A stretch of 64,000 nucleotides of DNA from Cardiocondyla obscurior. Taxonomy: Eukaryota; Arthropoda; Insecta; Hymenoptera; Formicidae. The DNA lies in assembly GCF_019399895.1 (NCBI RefSeq), contig NC_091885.1, forward strand, positions 2,702,501 to 2,766,500, read 5' to 3'. A program made the translations under genes and the position numbers. Shown here one piece after another: positions 39,001 through 50,919 of the stretch (position 1 is its first letter; every line of letters begins with the position of its first letter). The notes below the pieces were generated by a model. It ran no database searches, was not told the origin of the DNA, and was given only the letters and a program-made list of their open reading frames with translations.

Positions 39001-42000
39001 ATATAAATTATATCGAGGTAAACGTATAAATCTCAAGGATCGAGAGTTGTTATAAGCATATATCAGAAAAATTGCTTCGTTAATTCCTGCGTTGTCAAAG
39101 AAATGACAACATGTTTATGTAACGTGTAATTAGGATTTTACTTGCGATTAGAATGCTGTAAACTTTATATGGAATTTAATACATTATTATTTATAGTAAA
39201 ATATCTTAAAATCTTAACAGTAAAGATTATCACAATATTCGTAGCTAAGCAATTAAAATTATTCGATTGATTTCCATTCCATTTTGTTTATTATATATTT
39301 ATTAGAAAGAATAACTAAAATTCGTAGTTAATGCATTTTTACAATTAATTAAAGTTAAAAATTTACAGGTAATATTTTGTAAATATTAATATTAATAACG
39401 GGCTTACTCGTAACAGTAAATTTGTAGTCCGCAGTAATAAATTCGTGATTGTCAACGACTATAAGTAGAATATTAATTATTTAGAAGAAAAAGATTTGAT
39501 GGAACCATTTCGTAGAGTTACGTGTAATTATTTGTAATTCCGCAGAATACTTGAGTAACTGCTTTGCAGTCTTTTATCTCGTAAAAGTGCCGTGTATAGT
39601 CTTAATGCAATTGAAACTTTCGACTTAAAGGCAACGAGTATAAAGTCTTGAGTAGCATAATCGATATTATGGCTGATGCGTATCATCTCTTATGTCCCCT
39701 GCTCGTAGAAATGCTTGTCTATAGAATGTAGTTAGGGCAGTTTACGTTCTACTTTGCCACGTCATTCATGATGTAAATTATAAGCAGATGATTATTGCTG
39801 ATACTTCACATAATTACATGCCCGATAAAACTTTCTTCGAAAAAAAATTTTGCATCTCTTGCGATCTCTTTTTTTTTTTTTATTAAAATGCATCGAGAAC
39901 TTTGATGGGGAAAAAAAAGGAAAAAAGCCGTCCGTTTACCGCGCTCGCTTAGCGTTTAAGTAATAAAGAAAAAAAAACTTTATATTTGCCAAATAATTAT
40001 AGTGAAACGGCTAATTAAATAATGTAATGAACTTAAAATGTTCTGTACCATTTGCAACGTCCCGTGTTGCATGGGTAGCGCGTGAAAATTACGAGAGGCG
40101 AAAAGCTTTATAAACTGCACCACGTGTTAAATGCCTGGCGGCAGCAACGCCCTAATCAAACTGATGAGAATATTAGTACGGTACGGAGTTTCATCAGAGA
40201 GAGCCAGATAATTGCATTAGGAACTTTTACGAAATTTCCTTGCCGTTATTACGCTGATTATAAACTAGAGAGCAGTCGGTCACTATGAATTCATCGGCAG
40301 GACGTAACTCCGGAGATGGAAATAATGTAACGCTCCGAAAAGAGCTGAGAGAGAAAGAGGGGAGGGGGGGGGTCGGATGTAATATTAATTTGACGTCGCG
40401 CTGACCAGATTACGACCGTAAAACGACGCGAGTTTGCATCCCGGGTCGGTGGACTTGATCTAAAATATATTTAAAATGTCACGAGATTATTCTTGAGGTC
40501 AAAAGTTACGGCGCTTTAACTTCCCCCTCGTGCGCTTCTGCTCTTCCCGTTTTCGTACGCGGAGAAGTTTTCCCGGATTCGGTCCGACCGGGACGGCGAA
40601 TGCCTATTTATATCGCGGCTGTTAAATTCTCTGCGGTGTACGATCCGGACCGCAGGGGTCTACAGGTATACCCTGGCCGAATCGTCGAATTAAAAAGAGC
40701 GCGCATCCTTGGCGGTCGAATCGATCTCGCCTCGTTCGGCCTCCGCACGGCGAACTCGCTAATTGCCGGGATTACCGAATACGCTTCAGGCGCGCGATCG
40801 CGTTGCGATATAACACGTGCGACGAACGTAAATCAACTTTGATTTACGTTAACGCCGCGAGTTCGTCCGTTATATATCGCTACTGCAGCTGCTAACGCCG
40901 CGGTCTGAAACGGTTTTAAAGGAAAAAGTTTCCCGTTGAACTTTTATCAGAGCGAGTCGCTAAGATCGGGATCGAAAATTGTATAGAGACGGACCCGCCC
41001 GAAGGGAAGACGTCTACTTTTAAATAAATATCAAATCGAACTGACCGTATTGCGTGCGTCGTTACAACTAATTAATTCATGCAATTTAATTATTGTATTA
41101 TTTCAATGAACATACCTTTAGTCGATTCACCGATCACGATTGTTAGAGCACAATTATAATTACACGCGTTTCGGCGAATCGTGTGATGATAACGCGTCCG
41201 CGTTTGTCGTCGGAAATTCTGGCAAAGTGCGAGAGACACCGCGGAACCGTCCTGAGAAGCCGGGCGCGTACCGAAAGCGAGATCAGAAGCGATTGCGCGG
41301 TCCAGTTCTCGGGTGGATAACGTCGGAGATTAACGTGATACGTCCCGGTAGACGCTTAGGCGCCGTCGGCGTTGAAGTGCTGGGTGATACGCGAGCCAGG
41401 TGTAAATAAAAACCGCCGTAAGCGCGGCCGAGCGTAACGACCGCCCGGTCTTTCCTTCCGCAGTATTGTCAGCTGGCAACGTTTGTGCCGATCCCTTTGT
41501 ACGCGCTCGGCCATGGTTACCTTTCCCCAGAATGCCCTCCTTATTTGCATAAAAATTTCGCGTCAACGGGCGAGGCCCGGGCTCACGATCCCGAATACCG
41601 CGCTAATGGAAAAACTCCGGCGGCCTGAGAAGGGAAACGATCTTCCGCGTCGCAGTTTCGCGAGTCCCACCCGAAGAACGGAATCGGCGGAGGGCGTATC
41701 TCGCCCTTCGGCCGAGAAAGCGTGACACTCGTCAGGTTTAAAGCGAGGCTTTAACGCAGTGTTTAAGCCGCTTATTTTTAGGCCGCGAAACGAAATGCCA
41801 AGGCGAAAATAAATAACAGCTGATACTCCTCGGGTTTTCGTGAAACGCGGGGGACGCCTCGCGCGTCGGGCTTAGAAGCCCCCATGGCGATCAATTCCGT
41901 AGAACAAACAGTCTGGGAAATTGAAATTGCGGAGCCGACATATTCCGAAATTAATTAGAATTGAAAAGTTTAAGCGAAACGAATGTAATTGATTTGCTCT

Positions 42001-43388
42001 TCGAGAGATTCTCACGCGTGCGTCGCGCGATCGTACGCGAAGTGAACACAAAGCTGCATTTGTTGAAGGCACAGATATTTAGAAGTCGACTGCAACGTAC
42101 AGATTGGGGTATGAACAAATGGTTTTGACTGGAAAGTTAAAATTGGTACCGAGTTCGATGCACCAAGACGCGTTCCGCGACCGATAAGTTGATATCGAGC
42201 CCGTTAACCGGATACGCTTAAAGTACACAGACGTGGGGCATCTGTTTCCGTTTAAAAACTCTGCTTAATCCTCCCGGTAATCATCGAGGCTGGTTGTTTA
42301 TCAATGATGTATCAGGGGGAAGCCCGCTTTTTTACCCGCTCTTCAAAGTTCGCTGAAGAACAGCAACGCGATTTCAATCTCGGAATATATTTTACACATG
42401 ATTCTCGGACGTTAAAATATTTTGAAACTTTCTTTAAGGTTTTTTTTCTTCTTTCTTTTGTTAAATATTCTCAACGTATTATTTTTCTTTATCGTTTGGG
42501 GTATCGATTAGAATAAAAGCGGAAAAAAAATTAGATCTCGAGATATGCGCAAAGGAAAAAATAAAAAAATAAAAATAGAACGGCCAGTGTGTCGTTTAAG
42601 GGTCAAGAATGAGACGATCGGGTTCTAAAGAGGCTTTCCCCATCGGCCTCGTTCGCACGCAAACATGTTCACCCGTTCCGTGGCGCGATTTCTTTTTTTT
42701 TTCTTTTTTTTTTGTTTTCTTTCTTTTATCCCCTCGGTGACGCGAGTTATAAATTTTATGATTTATCCTCGCTCCCACTCGCGGGGCGAGTGGGCCAGAA
42801 ATATATACGTGAACGGGCACCGGCCATTATACAGCCAACCGTGTATGAATTACGACAGTGTGCATGCCAGTGACGTGCAGTCATCGGCCCGACGGCCCGA
42901 TGCCGATAGCCCTTTGCCTTGGACCCTATACTTAGCGGATAATCGACGCGATATACTGCGCTTATTAGCGGGTATAATAAGCCACATGCCGAACCCACGA
43001 GGCCTGCGAGATTCGCCCTGGCGTTCCGTTAAGTAGCCTGGCCCTTTCCCTTTCCCGACCCACCTCTTCCCTCCCACGGTCTTTTCCGTCTACCTCTATT
43101 TTACTCTGGAAAACGAGATATGAAATAGTTCCGGGGTGTCCTAAAAAAGGAAAAAAAAGAAAAGAAAAGCCCGGTGCACGACGACGGTACTTGAAAATTA
43201 CACGTCGAGACCAATTTGATTGTTACCAAAGAAAACACGGTTGCGTTTGTTCTATTTTAAACCACGATTCTTAACGAAGAAATCGAAATATTCCGGGTAT
43301 TACGGAAAATAATAAATTATTATATCGGTGACTATATATATAATTACTTTTATTGTGTCCACCGTTAATAAATTAGGGGGAAAAAAAA
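36026..43388. other. Probable long intron of the LDLa-repeat gene (left part)
   Basis: Alternating AT-rich and CpG-rich DNA. GC-rich blocks at 37.33-38.0 kb and 40.5-41.9 kb look like regulatory candidates only by composition. Many open frames in these blocks overlap on both strands and show no domain. No gene is supported. Confidence 0.4.
43381..43388 (-). terminator. Pol III T-run terminator of tRNA-Ala
   Basis: Eight A's on the plus strand, i.e. TTTTTTTT on the minus strand, begin immediately after the discriminator base of the tRNA gene. Confidence 0.85.
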
Positions 43389-43460
43389 TGGAGATGCCGG
43401 GGATCGAACCCGGGGCCTTTCACATGCAAAGCGAACGCTCTACCGCTGAGCTACATCCCC
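43389..43460 (-). tRNA. tRNA-Ala(TGC): tRNA-Ala (anticodon UGC)
   Basis: A 72-nt cloverleaf reads on the minus strand, starting GGGGATGTAGCTCAGCGGTA. Box A is TAGCTCAGCGG and box B GGTTCGATCCC. The anticodon loop is CTTTGCATG (UGC). The acceptor stem GGGGATG/CATCTCC has the G3:U70 wobble pair that defines alanine identity, with discriminator A. CCA is not encoded and there is no intron. It is probably antisense within the long first intron of the LDLa-repeat gene. Confidence 0.97.
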
Positions 43461-46400
43461 CGACAAAGACTGATTGCGATTACAATTACTCTTATCGCCT
43501 TTGCCGAACGTTCGAACGTGAAACGAAAAAAAAGATTAATTACTTTGTAGAAACGAAATCTATATCTCGATCCCACGAATATTTTAATACCTTTAAGGTT
43601 TCAATCTAAGTCGTGTGTATTTGATTTGAATCACGAGCTAGCTTATCGGCACCTATTACTCTAAGAACAATATCATTTTCGTAAGAGGGTAATACCAGTC
43701 CACGTTCAACAGATCGTGCCGATATATTACTATTGTCTTACAGAAGATACTTTTGCACCGGCGAGATCGAGTCGTAACTATTCACTGCCCTGGCAATTGC
43801 CCCTTCACGATCGGTGGAAAGCAGGTTCGCGATTATAGAGAGCGGCAAAGGGCTCGCGGAGAATCAAAGGACTCGCCGGGCATTCATGCTCGCGTCCGAG
43901 CTGACCCGGGCGCATAATGCACCATTGTTATTATTAGTTTTTTTTTTTAATTATTTTTTTTTATTTTTGCAATCTCGAGCGGGATGCTACGATCGCTCTG
44001 TATCATTTCCGAAGAATCTCGCAATAACGTACCTCGCTCGTCTTTTGCGCAAAACAAACGCGCCTGTCCGCGAGGCACGAGACGACGATCAAGATCGAGA
44101 GAGTCGAGTGAGCGTCTCGCGAGCAGTTACGTAACTGTAATGTTAATTAGGGAAATAACAGCGCTTTCGGCGCAGGTTATCTGTCGCTCGTTTAATCGCG
44201 CCTGATTATCCCGGCCGTGCGAACGTAAGATTACCGTATCGAGTCTTTGTTAATTGCCAATCACGCCGTCGCGTCGTCTGTGTTTATCGAGTTACGCGAG
44301 CTCGTACTTCTGTCGAATTTAATTGCGCTACGTACGGCCGGCTTTGGCAAATAATGGTCGAACGCGCGCGCACACACGTCCGTTTGATTTTGCCAGCGCG
44401 TATCTGGTATCGGCAAATAAGTTCATTAAGGGGAGGGCAGGGGAACGTGATCGTACCACCCGGAGCGTCACATACCGCGTTGTGTGCACGCGCACGCACA
44501 CCGCGGCCGGAGGAGCTTATGATTAATTATCTCCTCGGCTTCGATGCAACTTATAACGACGATCAACGGCGTAACCCCGCCGCCCCGTGTGCCAGCCACG
44601 GGGGTGAAAACGTGCGGCGACATATGGCGCGACACGTGCGACCAAACAGGCCGGCTCACGCACGAGGGCGGCAATAACATTTTTCACATAAATCCGCTAA
44701 ACGGCCCTTCTATTTCGGTGAAACCACGTCCGCGATTGCGTCCCTAACCCCGGCGGGACATAATTTTCAAGTTTACTCCTCAAACGGGGTACATTCGGGT
44801 GGGTTTCGTTACAGTTACCCCGCCTCGAGGTCTACCGTGCTACACGCTAAGAGAATAGTCCGCTCGAAGCTCGGCGCCCTCGTCTAATCGGCCTATAACT
44901 AAGTTGCTTCTACGCGAAACTTTTCAACACTCGTGGCGCGGCACGTGTATCCCTACTGCGATGAGTAGTAGTTTCTAATTGATCGCTGACCGATCCAATT
45001 ACGGCGAACGTTGAACCGGAAGTAATTTCGACCGCGAGGAATCGCGAGAAATTAGGAGGTGGAATTGGACCGGTTTGTTAACGTTGCGGTTCTCGTTCTT
45101 TTTTCTTTTTTTCTTTCTTTCTTTTTTTCTTTTTCTTTTTTAAATATAAAATGCAGATCCTGATTATTCTAATGGCGAAACAAGCTAATGAAGAAGACGT
45201 CTCTCAAACAAGATACCGGGCAAGTTTTTATAAGAGCATTTTTTAATCAACTTTGCCTTTCCCCGGTATTTCTTACGTTCGAAAATCGATAACGAGTCCA
45301 TTGACTTGAGTATTTTAATAATATCACATCCGAGTGTACTTCTCTGCTTCATATCTCGATTACAAATGACTTCGAAAGCGCATCGCCGTTTGCATTGTTG
45401 GAAATAATTATTTGATCGCTGCTGCGCTCTCGCTTGGACGTTTTCGAGCGCGACGAAAGCATCTAGCCGAACGGGCTGCGAAAGAAATTGAAATTGACGC
45501 GACGACGGATCGCCCGTGTGATCGTTGATCCGGAAAAAAAAGGAGAGAAAAAAAAAAAAGAGGGCGGTTCGACACGGCGGAGACCGACAGCTTCTCGTTC
45601 GCCGTCCCGGCAGACGTACATACTTCTTCGCCGATCGTTTAACTCGTTCCGCGCGATAAATTGGACACCACTTGACGTAAGGAGAGACGGCATCCCTATA
45701 AGCGTACATGAGAAGTAATTAACCATTAGTACGAGCGACCGATCGGCGCCTGCGGACCTTCTGCGATGCAGAAGCTGCCGTAAGCCTTCGCGCTACCCGT
45801 TTATTGATAATATCACTCATTACGGCCTGCAAATTATAACGTACGCCTCTCATTACGTCAATGGGGCCTTCATAGACCGGCCGTCTACTTGAATTCGATT
45901 TTATTGAACGCACCTTTTAACGTTCATTATCGATGCACGCCGTGCCTTATTGGTGAACATATTGATTATACAGGATGGCCCCCTTCGCGTCATCGTTTTC
46001 TGGCGTTTTTGTTTCCCGTTCCCCCTTTGTCCTCTCTTCTCCTTTCGGAGAACGCGGTTTCAAACTTTATCATCAAAGGCGATTACAAGCAAGATTATTT
46101 TTGTCCCAAGGATGATTAAATTTGCGGGCGATCGTTCTTTTGATTTATCGTCTTAATTTTTTCTTTTTTTTTTCCTCTCTAACAATTCGGAAAATCTCGA
46201 ATCGAACCTCCACCGAGGACGAGCCGCCTATTTTTCTCGTGCAGGCAGGTAATTAGCCGACCGCGCGTTAATTATCGGTATTCGCGGTGTATTTTGTGCG
46301 CGCGGGATGCACCTGGTAACTTCCGGAGTTACAATCGGACAAAAAGAGAGAACTAAAAGAGAGCGACCCTGCTTCCGTTTCGTCCTTCATGCATGCGCTG

Positions 46401-47412
46401 CGAATAACAATAGAGACCGCAGTGTAAATGCACAGCGTTTATTCGTATCCCGTTCAAGCGAGCGGGCCGAGCTGCATGCTCTGACAGCGATTATTCTTAA
46501 TATCCCGTAATTATCCGTTTGTTGACACACAATGCAGCTTAAAGTAACATCATCACGTAGCGAGCACACGTTGCGACAGCGAAAGTGGTACACATTCCTC
46601 CTCGAGGTGCTCTAGAAACGTCTCGCGTCGTTTCATGCGTCGCGTAACGCGCCCGAGTAACTATTCGCGAGAAGATTTAAAGAGTGCGTCGACGCGAGCA
46701 TTGAGGATTAATTAACGCTCGGCGGAAAATATAAAAAGGATCGTCAATTTACATATTAGATCGTCGTTGATTTACGAGCACATCTGTGTGAAAGCGCAAA
46801 CGCAGAGTTAAAAGAACGACGGAAAACGCAGCTCGAAGCCATTAAACTGTATATTTAACATTTTTCAAATATTTCTCATGGGTGACGGTGCGCATCTTTG
46901 TGCGCGGAAAAAAGAACTTGCTAATTAGGCGAGGGAGAGGGAGGAGCCGAGGAAACGTTCGTCCATTCGTGGGTTAAAAAAGTGTACCTGCCGAGTTGGA
47001 GGAGATGCAATCGCGTGTAATGATCTTAATGATAGTTCATTGAATGCCAATCGCAGGAAACGCAACTCGAGGGAGAGGGCCTCCGTCCTTCTCGGGACGT
47101 TTCTTATTTACGTTGAGTGAAATGCGAGAATTGCAGACCGTGTCGTTTTACATCGGCGCTGCAAAAGCAACGCGACGTCCGACGCATCGCGTATCTCGCG
47201 ATTTTTCAATGATCGCGAAACAGGAATCTCGTTAAAAAGGACACTCCGTATGTGCGCCGGGATTTATACGAAAAAAGTATATTGAAATTGCAGAAATAGT
47301 ATTTTTTATTTCACTAGAAGAAACCTTGCGCACGCCACGTGCACGATATTTTTGAAGAGACCATCTCAATTGCAAACTACGATAAGAAAAAAAAAAAAAC
47401 CATGCGACTCAC
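43461..47412. other. Probable long intron of the LDLa-repeat gene (middle part)
   Basis: CpG-rich for most of its length. A 174-codon minus-strand frame at 45185-45709 has no recognisable domain and includes a homopolymer-coded Phe run, so I do not call it a gene. A polypyrimidine tract is listed separately. Confidence 0.4.
45091..45141 (+). repeat. CT/T-rich polypyrimidine tract
   Basis: About 50 bases of nearly pure T and C with a TTTC-type unit. Low-complexity, no gene attached. Confidence 0.7.
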
Positions 47413-47629
47413 CGATCTGCATGAGCTTCAGCGGAGGTGTAGAGTTCTGCCGGTGACTGTAACATAAAATGGAAAATATTAATGTAGACAACTATATTGG
47501 TTAATATAATTAATAAAAAAAAAAGTAAAAGATTTTATTTATTAAAGATTTTGTAAAAGAAATTTTTGCTCACCTAAGAGTTGCTCCGCCGATGCAGGAC
47601 ACCCGTCCCGGGCCTGCTCCTCCTCTCAG
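47413..47629 (-). other. Exon-like module, copy 1 of a dispersed duplicate
   Basis: Minus strand: a 56-nt block (47629-47574) starts CTGAGAGGAGGAGCAGG and ends CTCTTAG|GTGAGC. A short AT-rich intron with a TGTTACAG acceptor follows, then a 44-nt exon (47456-47413) ending ATCG|GTGAGT. It matches the module at 23372-23584 in exons, intron and splice signals. An ATG shortly upstream opens a 24-codon frame (MARHVPSERRSRPG at its start) that stops at TAG exactly at the donor. The 44-nt exon is open in the frame SPAELYTSAEAHAD. It can also join in phase to the related 96-nt exon upstream at 48063-48158. The outer ends CTGAGAG and CTCTTAG can base-pair. The gene is not identified. Confidence 0.5.
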
Positions 47630-48062
47630 ATGGGACGTGTCGAGCCATCCTTCCGCGCACTGGACACTCGCGTGAGCCGCGACCGTGAATTTAGAATCGC
47701 GATAACTACTACTTATTTAACACTGTTAATCGCACGATGCTGTTACGACACTCCCGTTTGAAAACAAAATCGTATTAAAAATTCACTCGTCCGAATACTT
47801 TGCGACACTACCGTAAAATCGACCGACGAACCGACTGCGGTTCGTATAAATACTTATATCGGCGATAACGGCACTGTAATATCTGCAACAGAAAAAAAGA
47901 TACAAAATATAATTAGTGATATACTGTAAATCAAATTAGTCTTAAAAAAAAAATTCTTTACACGTTTCTAAATAATTTATCAATTAAATAATTAAAGAGA
48001 AGTTTCCTATCATCGAATAGCAATATGTTATTAATTTTCTGTAAAGCCAAAGTGATTTTTAC

Positions 48063-48158
48063 CTTCGAGTTGCTGCGTCGATGCCCGATGCCTTTCCGAG
48101 GCCTCCTCCTCCTCTCAGGATGTCTAGAATAGGTTGCTGTACTTCGGCTTCTCCTCAT
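48063..48158 (-). other. Probable 96-nt coding exon with an Arg/Ser-rich start (module copy 3)
   Basis: It is bounded by a strong acceptor (TTTCTGTTTCAG) and a donor (CGAAG|GTAAAA). Only one of three frames is open, and it begins with ATG at the first exon base. Its 32 codons start MRRSRSTATYSRHPE and end GHRRSNSK. The second half is similar to the 56-nt blocks at 47574-47629 and 23529-23584, but the last codon is AAG where those have TAG. Joined to the 44-nt exon at 47456-47413, it gives a continuous frame (RRSNSK then SPAELYTSAEAHAD) that exits in phase 2. This suggests an alternatively spliced N-terminus of an Arg/Ser-rich protein. Later exons were not found. Confidence 0.5.
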
Positions 48159-50913
48159 CTGAAACAGAAACGAGTAACAACGATTATTAAACGATATTTG
48201 TCGGTGTGTCCTAACCGCGTGTTCGACCGATAGCCAGCGCGCTCAAGATTATCACGTAACTATCGCGCGATGAAATTTATACTGAATATTCCATCCCCTA
48301 TTACTCGCAATATACCACGGATTTCTACCTGCTCGATACGTAGCTCTGTTAATCGGTCAAGTCTCACTACGACCGAGCTCCGTCCGAACGACTAATATCG
48401 AGCACTAAAAGACACTTTCGCCGGCTATGCTCGGAAATTTCTGGCCGACAGAAACGCTGTTAGCAACAATGAAAGCTCATTTTCGATCGGGTTGCCCGGA
48501 GCTTGACCCGAAGAGGGTCCACGGCGATCGTTCGATACCGCCCCGGTGATATGCGTATAATAAACGGGGCTCAAACTTACTTTAAAGGGACGGGAACTGT
48601 TCGCCCGTATTCTCCACGTGGAGAGAAGAGTGGAGGATGCGATTCGTGCCGGGATACGACTCCATATATCGAATAATCATCTCACTTCCGGTGCGACCGC
48701 GTGCTCTCTTAACCACGTGCTGTATAGTCTACCTGTGCCGGATGAATGAGGTGGGGGAAGTCACGTAGCTCGCGCTCACCGCTAGCCGCCTACCGCTCGC
48801 ACCCCCACCACCTATCTCCCTACCTGCCACCCCCCCCGCGCTCCCCTTGCACGTCTCTCCCTTACGTAGTTTAACGCGCTTGTAAAAGAATTTATTTTAT
48901 TTCAATTAATCGCCATTTTTACGCGGCGGATTCTAAGATTTTAATCGTTTATTTAATTACTCGCGATTTCTTTTCCTAACTTAACAGGGAAATGTTTTTA
49001 AAAATTATATCTTAGAAAGAGAGATAGATCTCTGAAAATTAAACGTTCCGTGTATCGTTCTAAAATCGGAATGCATCGTTACTGTCTCTTGATAGCCATG
49101 CGGAGCGCGGTAAATAGGATTTAATAAATAATTTTCTACTTGATATAATTTTTTAAAACTTAGTGACGAGTCCTTTTTTTTACGGTGCAAACGTAAGGGT
49201 CAAATTTCCTTTGGCTGTAATAGAAATAAATGAAGAATTAAACGAACGGGGAGAAATACGAGGTTGTGCGTTTAAGGAGATGCTTCTACATGGAAATTGA
49301 GAGAGAATTAAAAATAACCACGTTGTATCATGCCGGCGCGCTGAGGAACGTGGACGATGCTTTGATGTGACCGGTCGAAATATGCGATATGTAAGCAAGC
49401 TTGCTCGCAGACTTTAAAATTAGTCTACGTGCTTTGTCTTTGCTATGCCCGCCGTTCGTGTAGCCTCGCATTTATCTCACGTCTATAAACCGCCTATAAA
49501 AAAAAGAAAAAAAAAAAAAAACTGAACAAAAAGAAATGAATAAATACGTGGCCTTTCGAAAATAATTAATTATTGCGCGGTTTACGTGAAGGGTCTCGAT
49601 ATATATTTTCCCGGCAAATTTCCATCGGTTTATTCCGCATCCGTCGCCGCAAAAGATTGCAATCAGTCGTGGATGTTTCGTATGCCTCGTGCCGCGAAGA
49701 GAATCGGTCATGTTTGCGTAAGAATTGTCCGCGATTCGCATCGAATCGTTTGCGAAAGCGCTGCGATATCGTGAATAATGTATAGCACGCGTGTAATATA
49801 TATGTTCCTTTGTGTCCTTCGCCTATTAAAATTTTCACTGCGTCGGCCAACGATGACGTTTCCCTCGCGGAAAGTACGTGAGCATTCGCGACGATAAAGG
49901 CTCGTTTCCGGAAGAGGATGCGTCATCGGCGGACGCAAGAACGCAGCTGAATCAGCGTGAAATTAATCGGGCCGCAGCGATCGGCTTCGACAGCCGATCG
50001 GGATTAATCCGGCGGGAATGCCGGGAATCGCTGGCGCAACTGAATTAATTCCGATACCGCGCTCGCGCGCGGCGATGCGCTAATTGTATTTATTAGTGAA
50101 TAGGCCCTTTGTGCCACGTCGACCTCGCGGTGCGTATCCTTCATAGCCGAGCATCCGCTGTCGTCCTCGAACCACGAACGTGGAACGGCGTTAATGAGAA
50201 CGATTGAGCGCGGCTTCGCTGAAAACTATCCAGGCGCGAAAACGAATAAAGGACTTATAAATTATTTATTTAAAAAAAAATAAGAGAAAAGGGACGTTAA
50301 ATCAGCGAAACATACGTTTGAAATTCGTGCATCTGCATCGTGCTTTTTGTACGAAAAATAAAGGAGCCGTGACTTTTTATTCGCAAATTAGACTCGAAAA
50401 GGAGTTTTAATTTTCGCCACGTCTACTTTTTTTTTTTTTCAAGATTCTGTTTATTCAGGTAGATGTGTCATCGGGGAATGTGGAAAATGAACGGCGATAG
50501 TAGATAAAGGGAAATAGTTTACTTCGGTTATCGCGATATCGCGTGGGGGAGGAATCTATGATACGTGGCGAGATTGCGGAAATCTAAGCGTATCGCGGCA
50601 AGCATCACGAACGAATTAAGAAGAAGCGGACGGTCCCACAGGCACGGTCTCGATGATGTCACGAGTCTGGCAGGGATCAATCGGAAAGTCAAGTCGTTGT
50701 AATTGCGACAATCGCGAAGGCTCTTCCCAACGAGGCACCCAATTCATCCTTCCCCTTGTACCATTTCGCCCTTTCGTTATTTTCCCTTGCACGTGTCTCA
50801 AGTTGATTTCAGTTTTATTTCTGAACATTTAAGTATCGTTAACGTTATATTACATTAATATTAAGATTGTCGCGTCGGAGATAAAAATTTCCATAGTTCC
50901 GTGTTATTTTCAG
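48159..50913. other. CpG-rich noncoding sequence upstream of the LDLa coding exons
   Basis: It contains a C-rich/G-rich block near 48.74-48.86 kb that could be the promoter of the minus-strand modules, given its position and composition. The rest shows no gene. On the plus strand it is probably still the long first intron of the LDLa-repeat gene, ending at the TTATTTTCAG acceptor (50904-50913). Confidence 0.4.
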
Positions 50914-50919
50914 CTTCCG

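Noticed and set aside
45185..45709. 174-codon minus-strand open frame
   Set aside because: A Phe run comes from a poly-T tract, overlapping frames are open on the other strand, and no domain or splice support is seen. CpG-rich DNA yields such frames by chance.
47574..47629. Resemblance of LRGG...MQI in one module frame to polyubiquitin junctions
   Set aside because: Nothing between these short strings matches ubiquitin, and that frame has no start codon upstream. It is coincidence.
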